A stretch of DNA of 64,000 nt from Collimonas fungivorans Ter331 (GTDB lineage: Bacteria > Pseudomonadota > Gammaproteobacteria > Burkholderiales > Burkholderiaceae_D): positions 1,521,317 to 1,585,316 of the forward strand of contig NC_015856.1 in assembly GCF_000221045.1 (NCBI RefSeq), in the 5' to 3' direction. The notes beneath the pieces were generated by a model. That model had not been told where the DNA came from. It did no database searches and saw nothing but the letters and a program-made list of their open reading frames with translations. The position numbers and the translations under genes were made by a program. This document shows, piece by piece, positions 19,496 through 28,658 of this stretch (positions within the stretch are counted from its first letter, which is position 1; each line of letters opens with the position of its first letter).

Positions 19496-20569
19496 ATGAT
19501 TCTTTCCAAAACCTTTGCCGCGGCTAGCCTGTTAGGCCTGGTCGCCGTAGCCTCTGGCCAGGCGCAGGCGCAGACCAATGTCACCATCTACGGACGCGTC
19601 GATGCCGGCATCGATTTCCAGAGCGGCGTCGCGCTGAAGGATGCCAACGGCAACCAGACCGGCGCCACCGGCAGCAAGTTCGGCACTTCCGGCAACCAGT
19701 GGGGCACCAGCATGTTCGGCTTCAAGGGCACGGAAGACCTGGGCGGCGGGCTCGGCGCCTTCTTCCTGCTGGAGTCCGGCTTCAACGCGCCCACCGGGCA
19801 GACCAACGGCAGCGCGCTGTTCAACCGCCGTTCCTACGTCGGCCTGAGCGGCAGCGCCGGCTCCATCAAGTTCGGCAAGAATCTGTTCATCGTCAACGAT
19901 GTCTGGTACCTGGATCCGACCGGCCAGCAATTCATCGGCACCGCCAACCTGGTCAAGGGCCGCAACTGGCCGGGCGCCAACAATGTGATCGAATACCAGA
20001 CTCCGACCTGGAGCGGCTTCAACGCCACCGTGCAGACCAGTCTGGGCGAACAGGCCGGCTCGACCCGCAACGGCCGCAGCGACGGCGTCTCGCTGGTGTA
20101 CACCAACGCCGGGCTGGAACTGCGCGCCATCTATGACGTGATCCGCGACGTCAACGGCAAGTACAGCGATATCTATGCCGCGTCCAAGGACCTGATCGTG
20201 GGCGGCACCTACACCATCAATGCCTTGAAACTGTTCGCCGCTTACGAAAACGTCTCGGCGCCGGACAGCGTTGCCGGCAGCCCCGACAAGATCCAGCATT
20301 ACTGGATCGGCGCCAACTACGTGCTGACGCCGGCGCTGACCTTGATCGGCGGCGCCTTCCACGCCAAGCTGAACAACGACGGCGGCAGCGGCAACCTGTT
20401 CATGCTGGGCGCCAATTACAACCTGTCCAAGCGCACCTTGCTGTACGCCAGCGTCGGCACCGTGCGCAACAAGGGCAATGCCGATTTCTCGGTCGAGATG
20501 AGCGGCGACAATCCTCTGGCCGGACATAGCCAGAATGGCGGCTACCTGGGCGTCAGCCATTCCTTCTAA
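19496..20569 (+). CDS. Gram-negative porin, second copy (pentose-cluster linked)
   Basis: Predicted outer-membrane porin of 357 residues. The signal peptide ends near GQAQA, followed by QTNVTIYGRVDAGIDFQS, the MFGFKGTEDLGGGLGAFFLLESGF block and an NGGYLGVSHSF C terminus ending in phenylalanine. It shares family features with the first porin (5202-6314) but differs in loops, so it is not a recent duplication. AAGGAGACGACAAC precedes the ATG. Its position behind a LysR box like that of chvE, and in front of the lactonase gene, suggests a role in getting the sugar or its lactone/acid across the outer membrane. Confidence 0.9.
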   Translation: MILSKTFAAASLLGLVAVASGQAQAQTNVTIYGRVDAGIDFQSGVALKDANGNQTGATGSKFGTSGNQWGTSMFGFKGTEDLGGGLGAFFLLESGFNAPTGQTNGSALFNRRSYVGLSGSAGSIKFGKNLFIVNDVWYLDPTGQQFIGTANLVKGRNWPGANNVIEYQTPTWSGFNATVQTSLGEQAGSTRNGRSDGVSLVYTNAGLELRAIYDVIRDVNGKYSDIYAASKDLIVGGTYTINALKLFAAYENVSAPDSVAGSPDKIQHYWIGANYVLTPALTLIGGAFHAKLNNDGGSGNLFMLGANYNLSKRTLLYASVGTVRNKGNADFSVEMSGDNPLAGHSQNGGYLGVSHSF

Positions 20570-20610
20570 GGCCTGGCTTTGAGGTAAGCTGTCGGTTCCA
20601 CGCAATACCA

Positions 20611-20643
20611 CAACGAGGTCGTACAGTCGTACAGACCTCGTTG
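20611..20643 (+). other. Hairpin between porin and lactonase genes
   Basis: Perfect 10-bp inverted repeat CAACGAGGTC / GACCTCGTTG around a 13-base loop that carries GTACAGTCGTACA, a smaller palindrome. There is no T run. It could limit read-through from the highly expressed porin or protect its mRNA 3' end. Confidence 0.5.
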
Positions 20644-20665
20644 GCATTTCAAGAAGGATGCAGAC

Positions 20666-21574
20666 ATGAACACTGAGACAGCCACCGCCGGCCTGCTGTT
20701 TGACGGCAAGCACCTGCTGGGAGAAGGCGTGTTGTGGTGCGACCGCACGCAACGCTTGTTCTGGACCGATATCCTCGGCGCCAGCCTGTGGTGCCACGAT
20801 CCGGCGGCAGGCACGACCCGCAACTGGCCGATGCCGGAGCGGCTGGCGACGTTTGCCCTGACCGCAGACGATGACCGCCTGCTGCTGGGGCTGGCCTCGC
20901 AACTGGCCTGGTTCAGTTTTTCCAATAATGCAGTGACGCCGATTTGCGCGGTCGAGGCTGACATGCCGCACACCCGGCTGAACGACGGCCGCTGCGATCG
21001 TTTCGGACGCTTCGTGTTCGGCACCAAGAACGATGCTCCCGGCCTGGCGCGCTGCTGCAGTTTCTACCGGCTTAATACCGACCTGACGCTGGAGCGCCTG
21101 GCGCTGCCGATGGTGGCGATCAGCAACAGCATCTGCTTCAGCCCGGATGGCCGCACCATGTATTACTGCGATTCTCCAAGCAAGACCATACGCTGCTGCG
21201 ACTATGACAGCTTTGGCGCCACCAGCAACGATCGCCTGTTCGCCGACCTGCAGCAACAGCCGGGCGTGCCGGATGGTTCCACCGTGGATAGCGAGGGTTA
21301 CCTGTGGAACGCCCAGTGGGGCGGCCATCGCGTGCTGCGTTTTGCGCCGGACGGCAGCATCGAGCGCATGGTCCGGGTGCCGGTGGCGCAGCCCAGCTGT
21401 GTAGCGCTGGGCGGGGCAGCGCTGGACACCTTGTATGTGACCAGCGCGCGCGAATCGCTGTCGGATGCCGACTTGCTGGCTGAACCGGCTGCAGGCGGCG
21501 TGTTCCAGCTGCGTTTGCCTGGCGTGGGCGGTTTGCCGGAGGGTCGTTTCGGCGGCCGACTTACAGATAGCTGA
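20666..21574 (+). CDS. SMP-30/gluconolactonase-family sugar lactonase (probable L-arabinolactonase)
   Basis: Opens the sugar lactone made by the SDR dehydrogenase to the free aldonic acid. The 302-residue beta-propeller has the family's metal-site blocks: LLGEGVLWCDRTQRLFWTDI (glutamate ligand), RLNDGRCDRFGRFVFGT (asparagine and aspartate), ISNSICFSPDGRTMYYCDS and VPDGSTVDSEGYLWNAQWGG. This matches the regucalcin/lactonase fold and the arabinolactonase branch in the cluster context. GAAGGATG lies upstream of the ATG. The final 14 bases overlap the convergent fimbrial-like gene. Substrate is inferred from the neighbours. Confidence 0.87.
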   Translation: MNTETATAGLLFDGKHLLGEGVLWCDRTQRLFWTDILGASLWCHDPAAGTTRNWPMPERLATFALTADDDRLLLGLASQLAWFSFSNNAVTPICAVEADMPHTRLNDGRCDRFGRFVFGTKNDAPGLARCCSFYRLNTDLTLERLALPMVAISNSICFSPDGRTMYYCDSPSKTIRCCDYDSFGATSNDRLFADLQQQPGVPDGSTVDSEGYLWNAQWGGHRVLRFAPDGSIERMVRVPVAQPSCVALGGAALDTLYVTSARESLSDADLLAEPAAGGVFQLRLPGVGGLPEGRFGGRLTDS

Positions 21575-21950
21575 TGGTCATGACCACCGGACTAAGGACC
21601 GCGCCGGCAGCTGCCGGAGCGACGCGCAGGCCGAGCCGGCTGTTGCCCTGCAAGGCCAGGCGGTAGGCTGTCGCTTCCTCGGTTCCCAGCGCTTTGCCGT
21701 CGCGCGTCAAGGTAACAATGGTGGTTGCCGAATCGGCAGAAGGGCCGACGCGCTGGAATGAAACGGCGACAGCGCTGCGTTTGTCGCAGTGAATGTTAAT
21801 TTGTCCGGCGTCGAAGCTGCCGGTGCTGCAAGGCGGCTCGACGATGTTGCCGGTGAAATGAATGATGCCGCCATTGGCGCTGGCCATGGCGCCTGAAGCC
21901 AGGGCGAGCAGGGCGGATGCAGCGGCGAGTTTTAACAGGGCGATGTTCAT
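21561..21950 (-). CDS. Small fimbrial-like secreted protein
   Basis: A 129-residue exported protein resembling a lone type 1 fimbrial-type subunit. A hydrophobic signal peptide of about 24 residues (ending near GAMASA) is followed by GGIIHFTGNIVEPPC, the usual first strand with the first cysteine at 41. A second cysteine is at 55, and the C-terminal strand is VVMTISYL. The normal fimbrial subunit is longer with a wider cysteine spacing, and no chaperone or usher gene is nearby, so it may not form a pilus. Strong AAGGAG ribosome binding site. Its 3' end overlaps the convergent lactonase gene, and a perfect inverted repeat lies upstream. Confidence 0.65.
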   Translation of the reverse strand: MNIALLKLAAASALLALASGAMASANGGIIHFTGNIVEPPCSTGSFDAGQINIHCDKRSAVAVSFQRVGPSADSATTIVTLTRDGKALGTEEATAYRLALQGNSRLGLRVAPAAAGAVLSPVVMTISYL

Positions 21951-21983
21951 TGTTACTCCTTAGATAGTCAAACCCGCAAATAC

Positions 21984-22015
21984 GTTTCCATGTAGAAATG
22001 GTACTACATGGAAAC
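21984..22015. promoter_or_regulatory. Perfect 12-bp inverted repeat upstream of the fimbrial-like gene
   Basis: GTTTCCATGTAG and CTACATGGAAAC around an 8-base centre, beginning 34 bases before the start codon at 21950. It could be an operator or an RNA hairpin in the leader; the A/T-rich outer arms and position favour an operator. Confidence 0.55.
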
Positions 22016-22086
22016 TTTAGTTGCCAGTGTTTAACTTGTCTTAATCAGGAGAAACAATAAGTTTTGACTTGAAAATCCCTTGTCCT

Positions 22087-22122
22087 AAAAAATGCCGCGT
22101 CCGGAATGTGCTGTCACGCGGC
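22087..22122 (-). terminator. Intrinsic terminator of the FUSC-family gene
   Basis: Read leftward: GCCGCGT / ACGCGGC stem (22116-22122 and 22094-22100) with a 15-base loop, followed by ATTTTTT. The stem overlaps the stop codon at 22114. Confidence 0.62.
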
Positions 22123-24285
22123 CAGGATGCGCCCGATCGCGGCGCTGTTGACGGCGATTTTCTCGCTGTCCTGGTACAGCAGCTCCACCCGCTGCTGCAG
22201 CGGATGCCAGGCTGGCCAGCTCTCGGCCTGGCCGCCGCCGGCAGTTGTTTCCGCGGCAGCCGGCGCTGCATCCGAAGGCGGCAAGGGCGCGTTCGGATCA
22301 AGCACCTGTTCCGCCAGTCCCAAAGTCTTGCTGACCCGCGCCGTGGCTGCATCCAGTTCGCCATTGACCGCATCCTGCGGCAGGCCTTCGGCGTTGCGCC
22401 GCAACAGCATGCGCAGCGCGGCGACGTGGGCGATGACCAGGTAGTTCTGCACGATGAACTGGTTCAGGTTTTCCACCGCGCGATGTTTGCTGGCCGGCTC
22501 GTCGAGCATGCGCACCAGGGTCGACACCAGCTCGGAAATGCTGTCGAGGAAACGCTTGCGGCAGACACGATAAATGAAGTCGTCGAGCACCTTGCCTTGC
22601 AACAGATTATTGCCGGCTTCGAGAAATCGCTGGTTGCTTTTCAAGACATTGCGGACCAGTTGCGGCAGTGTGCGGTATTCCCAGCTCGGCAAGACAAAGC
22701 TGAACGCGGTGGCGATGGCGGCGCCGATCAGGGTGTCGATCAGGCGCTCGCCGATGACATGGCCGCTGCTGGGAATCACCAGGTTGATCTGCAGCAGGAT
22801 CTGCATGCTGGCGGCAATCGCCGTGTAGCGGTACTTGACGTAGATGAAAGCCGGCGCCGCCACGGTGGCCATGAACAGGAAACCGAGCAGGGCCACCGGT
22901 TCGTGCACGAAGCGCAGGATCAGCGCAGTCGCCACGCAGCCGATCAAGGTGCCGACCAGGCGGTCGCTGCGGCGCTGCTTGGTCTGGCTGAAGCTGGGTT
23001 TCAGGATGATGGCGATGGTCAGCACGATCCAGTAGCCGTGCCCGGCATACGGCAGGGCGTCGGCCGCCAGCAGGCCGCAGGAAATCGCCAGCGCCGCGCG
23101 CACCGCAAAACGGAAGGTCGGCGATTGCCAGCGCAGGTTGGAGACCAGCACCCCGAGCTGGTATTTCTGCTGGGTCAGGAACGGCGTCATGTCCTTGCCC
23201 ATCAGCACCGGCAGCGGCCCTTGCACGCTTTGGGTGGCGTGGTGCAGCTGGCCGATCATGTCGATCGCATCGCAGATCTTGGTATACGTGGTGCGCAGGA
23301 TATCCAGCGCTTCTTCGGAGACCTTGCCGGCCAGGCTGTCTTGCTGCAGCTGCTGCAGCTCGCTCTCGATCGAACGCATCTCGGCCTTGTAGCTGATGCT
23401 GGCGAACGAAGCGCGCTTGCGCGTGATGGCGTAGGCGATGGTTTCGATATCCTTGGCGGCCTTGCTGACCAGGTCGCGCAGGTAGGTCAGGACTTCGGCG
23501 TCGGCCAGGTGGCGGCGCAGGATGGCATAGTCGGTATGGGTCGACAAGATGTGTTCATACAGGTCGAACATGCCGAAATGGACTTGCACCAGGATCGCGT
23601 CTTCCTGGTTCTTGGAGTCGCGCAGGATCAGGTCGCGCGAGGCCTGCTGTTTTTCGGCCAGCACGATCTGCTGGCGCACCAGCGTATTGAACTGGCTGTT
23701 GAGGTCGACGTGCATGTCGTAGAAATCGGCCTTGATATTGATGTAACGCGCCAGTTCGAACAAGGCTTCGGCCAGCACCTGCTGCTTGATGCGGCTGCGC
23801 AGGAACCACGACACCATCATCGAATAAGCCAGGTAAGCCAGGCCGCCGCCCAGGAACAGGCCGGTATGGAACAGCGCCTGCTCCACATTCATGGCGTTTT
23901 CCATCGACAAGGTCATCACGAACAGCGCGGAAAACTGCAGGGGCATGGCCTTTTTGCCATACACCACCATCATGCTGGCCAGGAAAGTGACGACCACCAG
24001 CATGATGCTCAGCAGCCAGTGGAACGGCGCGCACAAGCTGATGACCAGGGTGACCACGGTGCACAACAGCACGCTCGACAGCATTTCGTTGAACTTGTGG
24101 CGCAGCGTGCTGGGCAGGTCCATCAGGCTGGTCGACAAGGCGCCGATGCAGACCGTCATCGCGGTCGGCAGGTCGCTGAACTGCAGCACCAGCAAGGTCA
24201 GTCCCACTACGCCCGTGGCGATCCGCAAACCAGTATAGAAATAATGACTAAAAATAAAGGTGCGCAGATCTAGAGCGTAGTGCAT
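22114..24285 (-). CDS. FUSC-family (YccS/YhfK-like) inner-membrane protein
   Basis: A 723-residue membrane protein with two blocks of about five to six hydrophobic segments. The first is at residues 20-150, the second at about 390-540 (FRFAVRAALAISCGLLAADAL, GYWIVLTIAIILKPSFSQTKQRRSDRLVGTLIGC). They are separated and followed by charged, helical cytoplasmic regions. This matches the YccS/FusC architecture, relatives of aromatic-acid efflux and fusaric acid resistance proteins. Transport substrate is unknown. The ATG at 24285 (MHYALDLRTF) is preferred over a TTG nine codons upstream. The large opposite-strand frame over the same region is a shadow. Confidence 0.85.
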   Translation of the reverse strand: MHYALDLRTFIFSHYFYTGLRIATGVVGLTLLVLQFSDLPTAMTVCIGALSTSLMDLPSTLRHKFNEMLSSVLLCTVVTLVISLCAPFHWLLSIMLVVVTFLASMMVVYGKKAMPLQFSALFVMTLSMENAMNVEQALFHTGLFLGGGLAYLAYSMMVSWFLRSRIKQQVLAEALFELARYINIKADFYDMHVDLNSQFNTLVRQQIVLAEKQQASRDLILRDSKNQEDAILVQVHFGMFDLYEHILSTHTDYAILRRHLADAEVLTYLRDLVSKAAKDIETIAYAITRKRASFASISYKAEMRSIESELQQLQQDSLAGKVSEEALDILRTTYTKICDAIDMIGQLHHATQSVQGPLPVLMGKDMTPFLTQQKYQLGVLVSNLRWQSPTFRFAVRAALAISCGLLAADALPYAGHGYWIVLTIAIILKPSFSQTKQRRSDRLVGTLIGCVATALILRFVHEPVALLGFLFMATVAAPAFIYVKYRYTAIAASMQILLQINLVIPSSGHVIGERLIDTLIGAAIATAFSFVLPSWEYRTLPQLVRNVLKSNQRFLEAGNNLLQGKVLDDFIYRVCRKRFLDSISELVSTLVRMLDEPASKHRAVENLNQFIVQNYLVIAHVAALRMLLRRNAEGLPQDAVNGELDAATARVSKTLGLAEQVLDPNAPLPPSDAAPAAAETTAGGGQAESWPAWHPLQQRVELLYQDSEKIAVNSAAIGRILAA

Positions 24286-24423
24286 GAGGGGTGTCTTTGC
24301 GGTAGCCGGCAAGGCTGAAAGTGTACCGCGTTTGCCGGGGAAATTTGAACCGAAGGGTGCAGAAAAGGCATGAAACCGACTTGTCCTGCAGCTAAGCGGG
24401 TTTTCCTCTTGGTTTTTACGGTT

Positions 24424-24450
24424 TTTTTACACTTTGTTTACACCCCCGCC
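24424..24450 (+). promoter_or_regulatory. KdpE-like box upstream of the kdp operon
   Basis: The sequence contains TTTACAC twice with an 11-base period (TTTACACTTTGTTTACACC) followed by CCCGCC. From memory this closely resembles the E. coli KdpE site ahead of kdpFABC. It lies about 75 bases before the first small gene. A weak downstream promoter (TTTACG 24458-24463, TATAGC 24483-24488) and a palindrome AGAAGCTTCT at 24472-24481 follow. Confidence 0.68.
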
Positions 24451-24525
24451 ATGTCTCTTTACGACATTTTTAGAAGCTTCTCTATAGCCTGTCGGTACCG
24501 CAACTAATCTGTAATGAGGGTAATG

Positions 24526-24630
24526 ATGGACCTGGTACTGGATGGAATTTATGTCGGCGCGGTGGTGGCGATGTTTGTCGTCACCTGGGCGCTGGCGGTG
24601 GGCTGCAAGAAGCTGGAGGATAAGCAATGA
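24526..24630 (+). CDS. Small membrane protein preceding kdpF (34 aa)
   Basis: A 34-residue open frame (MDLVLDGIYVGAVVAMFVVT and then [14 protein letters not shown]) with one predicted membrane helix and a positively charged cytoplasmic-type tail. GAGGG lies five bases before this ATG; an ATG three bases earlier is less well placed. The stop overlaps the kdpF start (ATGA at 24627-24630), so the two are translationally coupled. It has no name known to me. Its place as first gene behind the KdpE box suggests an accessory role in Kdp assembly or regulation, in the manner of KdpF itself. Confidence 0.7.
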   Translation: MDLVLDGIYVGAVVAMFVVTWALAVGCKKLEDKQ

Positions 24631-24716
24631 ACCCGTTTTATGTACTCGGTGCGCTGGTCACCGTGGCGCTGCTGGTGTACCTGGTGGTGGCCTTGTTAAA
24701 AGCGGAGGAGTTCTGA
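24627..24716 (+). CDS. kdpF: KdpF, small subunit of the Kdp potassium ATPase
   Basis: A 29-residue single-helix protein ([20 protein letters not shown] then VALLKAEEF). It matches KdpF in length, in the L-V-YLV helix and in the C-terminal LLKAE(E)F motif. KdpF stabilises the KdpABC complex in the inner membrane. It starts in a four-base overlap with the preceding microprotein and ends one base before kdpA. Too short for most gene callers, but its place right before kdpA makes the call firm. Confidence 0.93.
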   Translation: MNPFYVLGALVTVALLVYLVVALLKAEEF

Positions 24717-24717
24717 C

Positions 24718-26535
24718 ATGACCTCCCAATCCATCATGTTGCTGATCGCTTTCCTGGCGGTGCTGCTTGTGCTGAGCTATCCGCTCGGAAAATTCATCGT
24801 GCAGGTCGCCGGCGGTTCTTCCGACCATGCCCCGGTGCCTGGCTTCGGCTGGTTCAACCGCGTCGAGCAATGGCTGTACCGCTGCGCCGGCATCCAGGCC
24901 AAGTCCGAAATGAACTGGAAGCATTATGCGCTGGCGCTGCTGCTGTTTAACACCATAGGCGCGCTGGCGACTTATGCCTTGCAACGCTTGCAGGTCTGGC
25001 TGCCGCTGAATCCGCAGCATTTTGCCAACGTCAGTCCCGACTCCTCGTTCAATACCGCGGTCAGCTTCATCTCCAATACCAACTGGCAGGGATATGCCGG
25101 TGAAGGCACGATGAGCTACCTGACCCAGATGCTGGTGCTGGCAGTGCAGAATTTTTTCTCCGCAGCCACCGGCATCGCGGTTGCGTTTGCCTTGATTCGC
25201 GGTTTTTCGCGTCATTCGGCACAGTCTATCGGCAATTTCTGGACCGACATCACGCGCTCCACCGTCTATATATTGCTGCCGCTGTCGGTGATTTTCTCGG
25301 TATTCCTGATCAGCCAAGGCGTGATCCAGAATTTCGACTCCTATAAAGACGCCAACATCGTCCAGTCCCTGGATTATCAGCAGCCTAAGATCGGCGCCGA
25401 TGGCCAACCAGTCAATGACGCCGCAGGCAAGCCGGTGCTGGAAGCCGCCAACACCAAGGTGCAGACTTTGGCGATGGGTCCGGTGGCGTCGCAGGAAGCG
25501 ATCAAGATGATAGGCACCAACGGCGGCGGTTTCTTCAACGCCAACTCGGCCCATCCTTATGAAAATCCGACGCCGCTGTCGAATTTCATGCAGATGCTGG
25601 CGATCTTCCTGATCCCGGCCGCGCTGTGCTTCACCTTCGGCTTCATGGTCGGCGATATCCGCCAGGGCTGGGCGGTGCTGGCGGCGATGACGGTCATCTT
25701 CGTCATCATGACCGCAGTAGTCATGTATGCAGAACAGCAGGCGCATCCCGGCCTGACTGCGATGGGCATCGACCAGGGCCAGAGCCTGCTGCAGTCCGGC
25801 GGCAACATGGAAGGCAAGGAAACCCGTTTCGGCATCAGCGCCTCGGCGCTGTTTGCAGCGATCACCACGGCCGCTTCTTGCGGCGCGGTGAATGCCATGC
25901 ACGATTCGTTCACGGCATTGGGCGGCCTGGTGCCGATGGCTCTGATACAAATGGGTGAAGTGGTGTTCGGCGGCGTCGGTTCCGGCCTGTACGGCATGCT
26001 GGTGTTCGCCATCATGGCGGTGTTCATCGCCGGCCTGATGATCGGCCGTACCCCGGAATACCTGGGCAAGAAGATCCAGTCGTTCGAAATGAAAATGACC
26101 TCGATCGCCATCCTGGCGACGCCGATGCTGGTACTGGGCGGCACCGCGATTGCAGTGATGGCGACGGCAGGCGTGGCCGGCATCCTGAATCCCGGCGCCC
26201 ATGGCTTCAGCGAAATCCTGTATGCGTTTTCTTCTGCAGCCAACAACAACGGCAGCGCGTTCGGCGGCCTGTCTGCCAACACGCCGTTCTATAACGTGAT
26301 GCTGGCAATTGCGATGTGGTTCGGGCGATTCATCATCATCGTCACGATCCTGGCGATGGCCGGTTCGTTCGCCGCCAAGAAGCGGCTGGAACCGAACTCC
26401 GGAACCATGCCTACCCATGGCCCGCTGTTCATCGTATTGCTGATCGGTGTCGTGGTGCTGGTAGGGGTGCTGAACTATGTACCGGCCCTGGCGCTTGGTC
26501 CCGTCGTTGAACATCTGCAGATGTTTGCACATTAA
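24718..26535 (+). CDS. kdpA: Potassium-transporting ATPase, K+-binding subunit KdpA
   Basis: Channel-like subunit that selects and binds K+ in the high-affinity Kdp pump. The 605 residues contain about 10 membrane segments and the four pore-loop regions: [52 protein letters not shown] and [18 protein letters not shown] lies upstream within the kdpF end. A soluble loop at about residues 205-250 is richer in Ala, Gln and Lys than in E. coli and accounts for the somewhat greater length. It is part of the kdpFABC operon. Confidence 0.97.
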   Translation: MTSQSIMLLIAFLAVLLVLSYPLGKFIVQVAGGSSDHAPVPGFGWFNRVEQWLYRCAGIQAKSEMNWKHYALALLLFNTIGALATYALQRLQVWLPLNPQHFANVSPDSSFNTAVSFISNTNWQGYAGEGTMSYLTQMLVLAVQNFFSAATGIAVAFALIRGFSRHSAQSIGNFWTDITRSTVYILLPLSVIFSVFLISQGVIQNFDSYKDANIVQSLDYQQPKIGADGQPVNDAAGKPVLEAANTKVQTLAMGPVASQEAIKMIGTNGGGFFNANSAHPYENPTPLSNFMQMLAIFLIPAALCFTFGFMVGDIRQGWAVLAAMTVIFVIMTAVVMYAEQQAHPGLTAMGIDQGQSLLQSGGNMEGKETRFGISASALFAAITTAASCGAVNAMHDSFTALGGLVPMALIQMGEVVFGGVGSGLYGMLVFAIMAVFIAGLMIGRTPEYLGKKIQSFEMKMTSIAILATPMLVLGGTAIAVMATAGVAGILNPGAHGFSEILYAFSSAANNNGSAFGGLSANTPFYNVMLAIAMWFGRFIIIVTILAMAGSFAAKKRLEPNSGTMPTHGPLFIVLLIGVVVLVGVLNYVPALALGPVVEHLQMFAH

Positions 26536-26553
26536 GATAGAAGAAGGAACATC

Positions 26554-28644
26554 ATGTCTCGCACTAATCTGACGCTCTTCGATTCCGCGCTCATGGGCCC
26601 GGCCATCGTTGCATCGTTCAAAAAACTGGCGCCGCAAACGCAGCTGCGCAACCCGGTCATGTTCGTGGTGTATGTCGGCAGTATCCTGACCACGCTGCTG
26701 TATTTCCAGGCCCTGACCGGCAAGGGCGAGGCCAGCCCGGCTTTCATCCTGGCGATCTCGGTCTGGCTCTGGTTCACCGTGCTGTTCGCCAATTTCGCCG
26801 AGGCGCTGGCGGAAGGGCGCAGCAAGGCGCAGGCGGAATCGCTGCGCGCCTTGAAGCAGACCGTTTCCGCCAAAAAGCTGGAAAACGGCAACAAGCCCAA
26901 GGGCCAGCTTAGCAACTGGTCGGCCACCCCGGCCAGCAACCTGCGCAAGGGCGACGTCGTGCTGGTGGAAGCCGGCGACGTGATCCCGGTCGACGGTGAA
27001 GTCATCGAAGGCGTGGCCTCGGTCGACGAAAGCGCGATTACTGGCGAATCTGCGCCGGTGATCCGCGAATCCGGCGGCGACTTTTCCGCTGTCACCGGCG
27101 GTACCCGCATCTTGTCCGACTGGCTGGTGGTACGGGTCAGCGTCAACCCAGGCGAAGCCTTCCTGGACCGCATGATCTCGATGGTGGAAAGCGCCAAGCG
27201 CCAAAAGACGCCTAATGAAATCGCCCTGACCATCCTGCTGGTGGCGCTGACCATCGTGTTCCTGCTGGTAACCGTTACCTTGCTGCCGTTCTCGCTCTTC
27301 AGCGTGACCGCCGCCAAATTCGGCACGCCGATCACCATCACGGTATTGGTGGCTTTGTTGGTATGCCTGATCCCGACCACCATCGGCGCCTTGCTGTCCG
27401 CCATCGGCGTGGCCGGCATGAGCCGCATGATGCAGGCCAATGTGATCGCCACCTCCGGCCGTGCGGTGGAGGCCGCCGGCGACGTCGACGTGCTGTTGCT
27501 GGACAAGACCGGCACCATCACCCTCGGCAACCGTCAGGCTTCAGCCTTCATTCCGGCGCCAGGCATCACCGAGCAGCAACTGGCCGATGTGGCGCAACTG
27601 GCTTCGCTGGCCGATGAAACACCGGAAGGCCGCAGCATCGTGGTGCTGGCCAAGCAGCGCTTCAACATCCGTGAACGCGAGATGAATTCCCTGCACGCTA
27701 GCTTCGTGCCGTTCACTGCGCAAACACGCATGAGCGGTATCGATATTGGCGACGCCGGCAAAATCCGCGCCATCCGCAAGGGTTCCTCGGAAGCCTTGAA
27801 GAACTACATGGCCGAACTGGGCCAGCCGTTCCCGGCCGAAGTGGCGCACAGCGTCGACGACGTCGCCCGCCGCGGCAGCACGCCGCTGGTGGTGGTGGAC
27901 GAAGGCGTGGTGATGGGTGTAGTCGAACTGAAGGACATCGTCAAGGGCGGCATCAAGGAGCGTTTTGCCGAACTGCGCCGGATGGGCATCAAGACCGTCA
28001 TGATCACGGGCGACAACCGCCTGACAGCCGCATCGATTGCCGCCGAAGCTGGGGTTGACGACTTCCTGGCGGAAGCGACGCCGGAAGACAAGCTCAAGCT
28101 GATCCGCAGCTACCAGTCGGAAGGCCGGCTGGTGGCGATGACCGGCGACGGCACCAACGACGCGCCGGCGCTGGCCCAGGCCGACGTCGCGGTGGCGATG
28201 AACAGCGGCACGCAGGCGGCGAAGGAAGCCGGCAACATGGTCGACCTTGATTCGAACCCGACCAAGCTGCTGGAGATCGTCGAGATCGGCAAGCAGATGC
28301 TGATGACGCGCGGCGCCTTGTCGACCTTCTCGATCGCCAACGATATCGCCAAATATTTCGCGATTATCCCGGCGGCCTTCATCACCACCTATCCGCAGCT
28401 CGCCGCGCTTAACGTGATGCACCTGGCCAGCCCGTCGTCGGCCATCATGTCCGCGGTCATTTTTAATGCCCTGATCATCGTGGTGCTGATTCCGCTGGCG
28501 CTGAAAGGTGTCCGCTACCGGGCGGTCGGCGCTGCTTCGCTATTGCGCCGCAACCTGCTGATCTACGGCCTGGGCGGCATCATCCTGCCTTTTATCGGTA
28601 TCAAGCTGATTGACATGATTCTGTCGGTCATGCACCTGGTGTAA
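26554..28644 (+). CDS. kdpB: Potassium-transporting P-type ATPase, catalytic subunit KdpB
   Basis: ATP-hydrolysing subunit of the Kdp pump, 696 residues. P-type ATPase motifs are intact: the actuator TGES ([14 protein letters not shown]), the phosphorylated aspartate in [13 protein letters not shown], the nucleotide-binding KGSSEAL region, [10 protein letters not shown] and the hinge [16 protein letters not shown]. The membrane region has [29 protein letters not shown] precedes the ATG. It lies 18 bases after kdpA and 14 before kdpC, clearly in one operon. Confidence 0.97.
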   Translation: MSRTNLTLFDSALMGPAIVASFKKLAPQTQLRNPVMFVVYVGSILTTLLYFQALTGKGEASPAFILAISVWLWFTVLFANFAEALAEGRSKAQAESLRALKQTVSAKKLENGNKPKGQLSNWSATPASNLRKGDVVLVEAGDVIPVDGEVIEGVASVDESAITGESAPVIRESGGDFSAVTGGTRILSDWLVVRVSVNPGEAFLDRMISMVESAKRQKTPNEIALTILLVALTIVFLLVTVTLLPFSLFSVTAAKFGTPITITVLVALLVCLIPTTIGALLSAIGVAGMSRMMQANVIATSGRAVEAAGDVDVLLLDKTGTITLGNRQASAFIPAPGITEQQLADVAQLASLADETPEGRSIVVLAKQRFNIREREMNSLHASFVPFTAQTRMSGIDIGDAGKIRAIRKGSSEALKNYMAELGQPFPAEVAHSVDDVARRGSTPLVVVDEGVVMGVVELKDIVKGGIKERFAELRRMGIKTVMITGDNRLTAASIAAEAGVDDFLAEATPEDKLKLIRSYQSEGRLVAMTGDGTNDAPALAQADVAVAMNSGTQAAKEAGNMVDLDSNPTKLLEIVEIGKQMLMTRGALSTFSIANDIAKYFAIIPAAFITTYPQLAALNVMHLASPSSAIMSAVIFNALIIVVLIPLALKGVRYRAVGAASLLRRNLLIYGLGGIILPFIGIKLIDMILSVMHLV

Positions 28645-28658
28645 TTAGGAGTATAGAA

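Noticed and set aside
19532-21328. 598-codon leftward open frame over porin and lactonase
   Set aside because: Crosses two plus-strand genes with signal peptide, strong ribosome binding sites and family motifs.
22069-24273. 734-codon rightward open frame
   Set aside because: Lies over the FUSC-family gene on the other strand; its translation is rich in Gln, His, Arg and Asp, as expected for antisense of a high-GC gene, and has no family motifs.
24658-27204. 848-codon leftward open frame across kdpF, kdpA and the start of kdpB
   Set aside because: Antisense shadow; kdpA and kdpB motifs on the plus strand are unambiguous.
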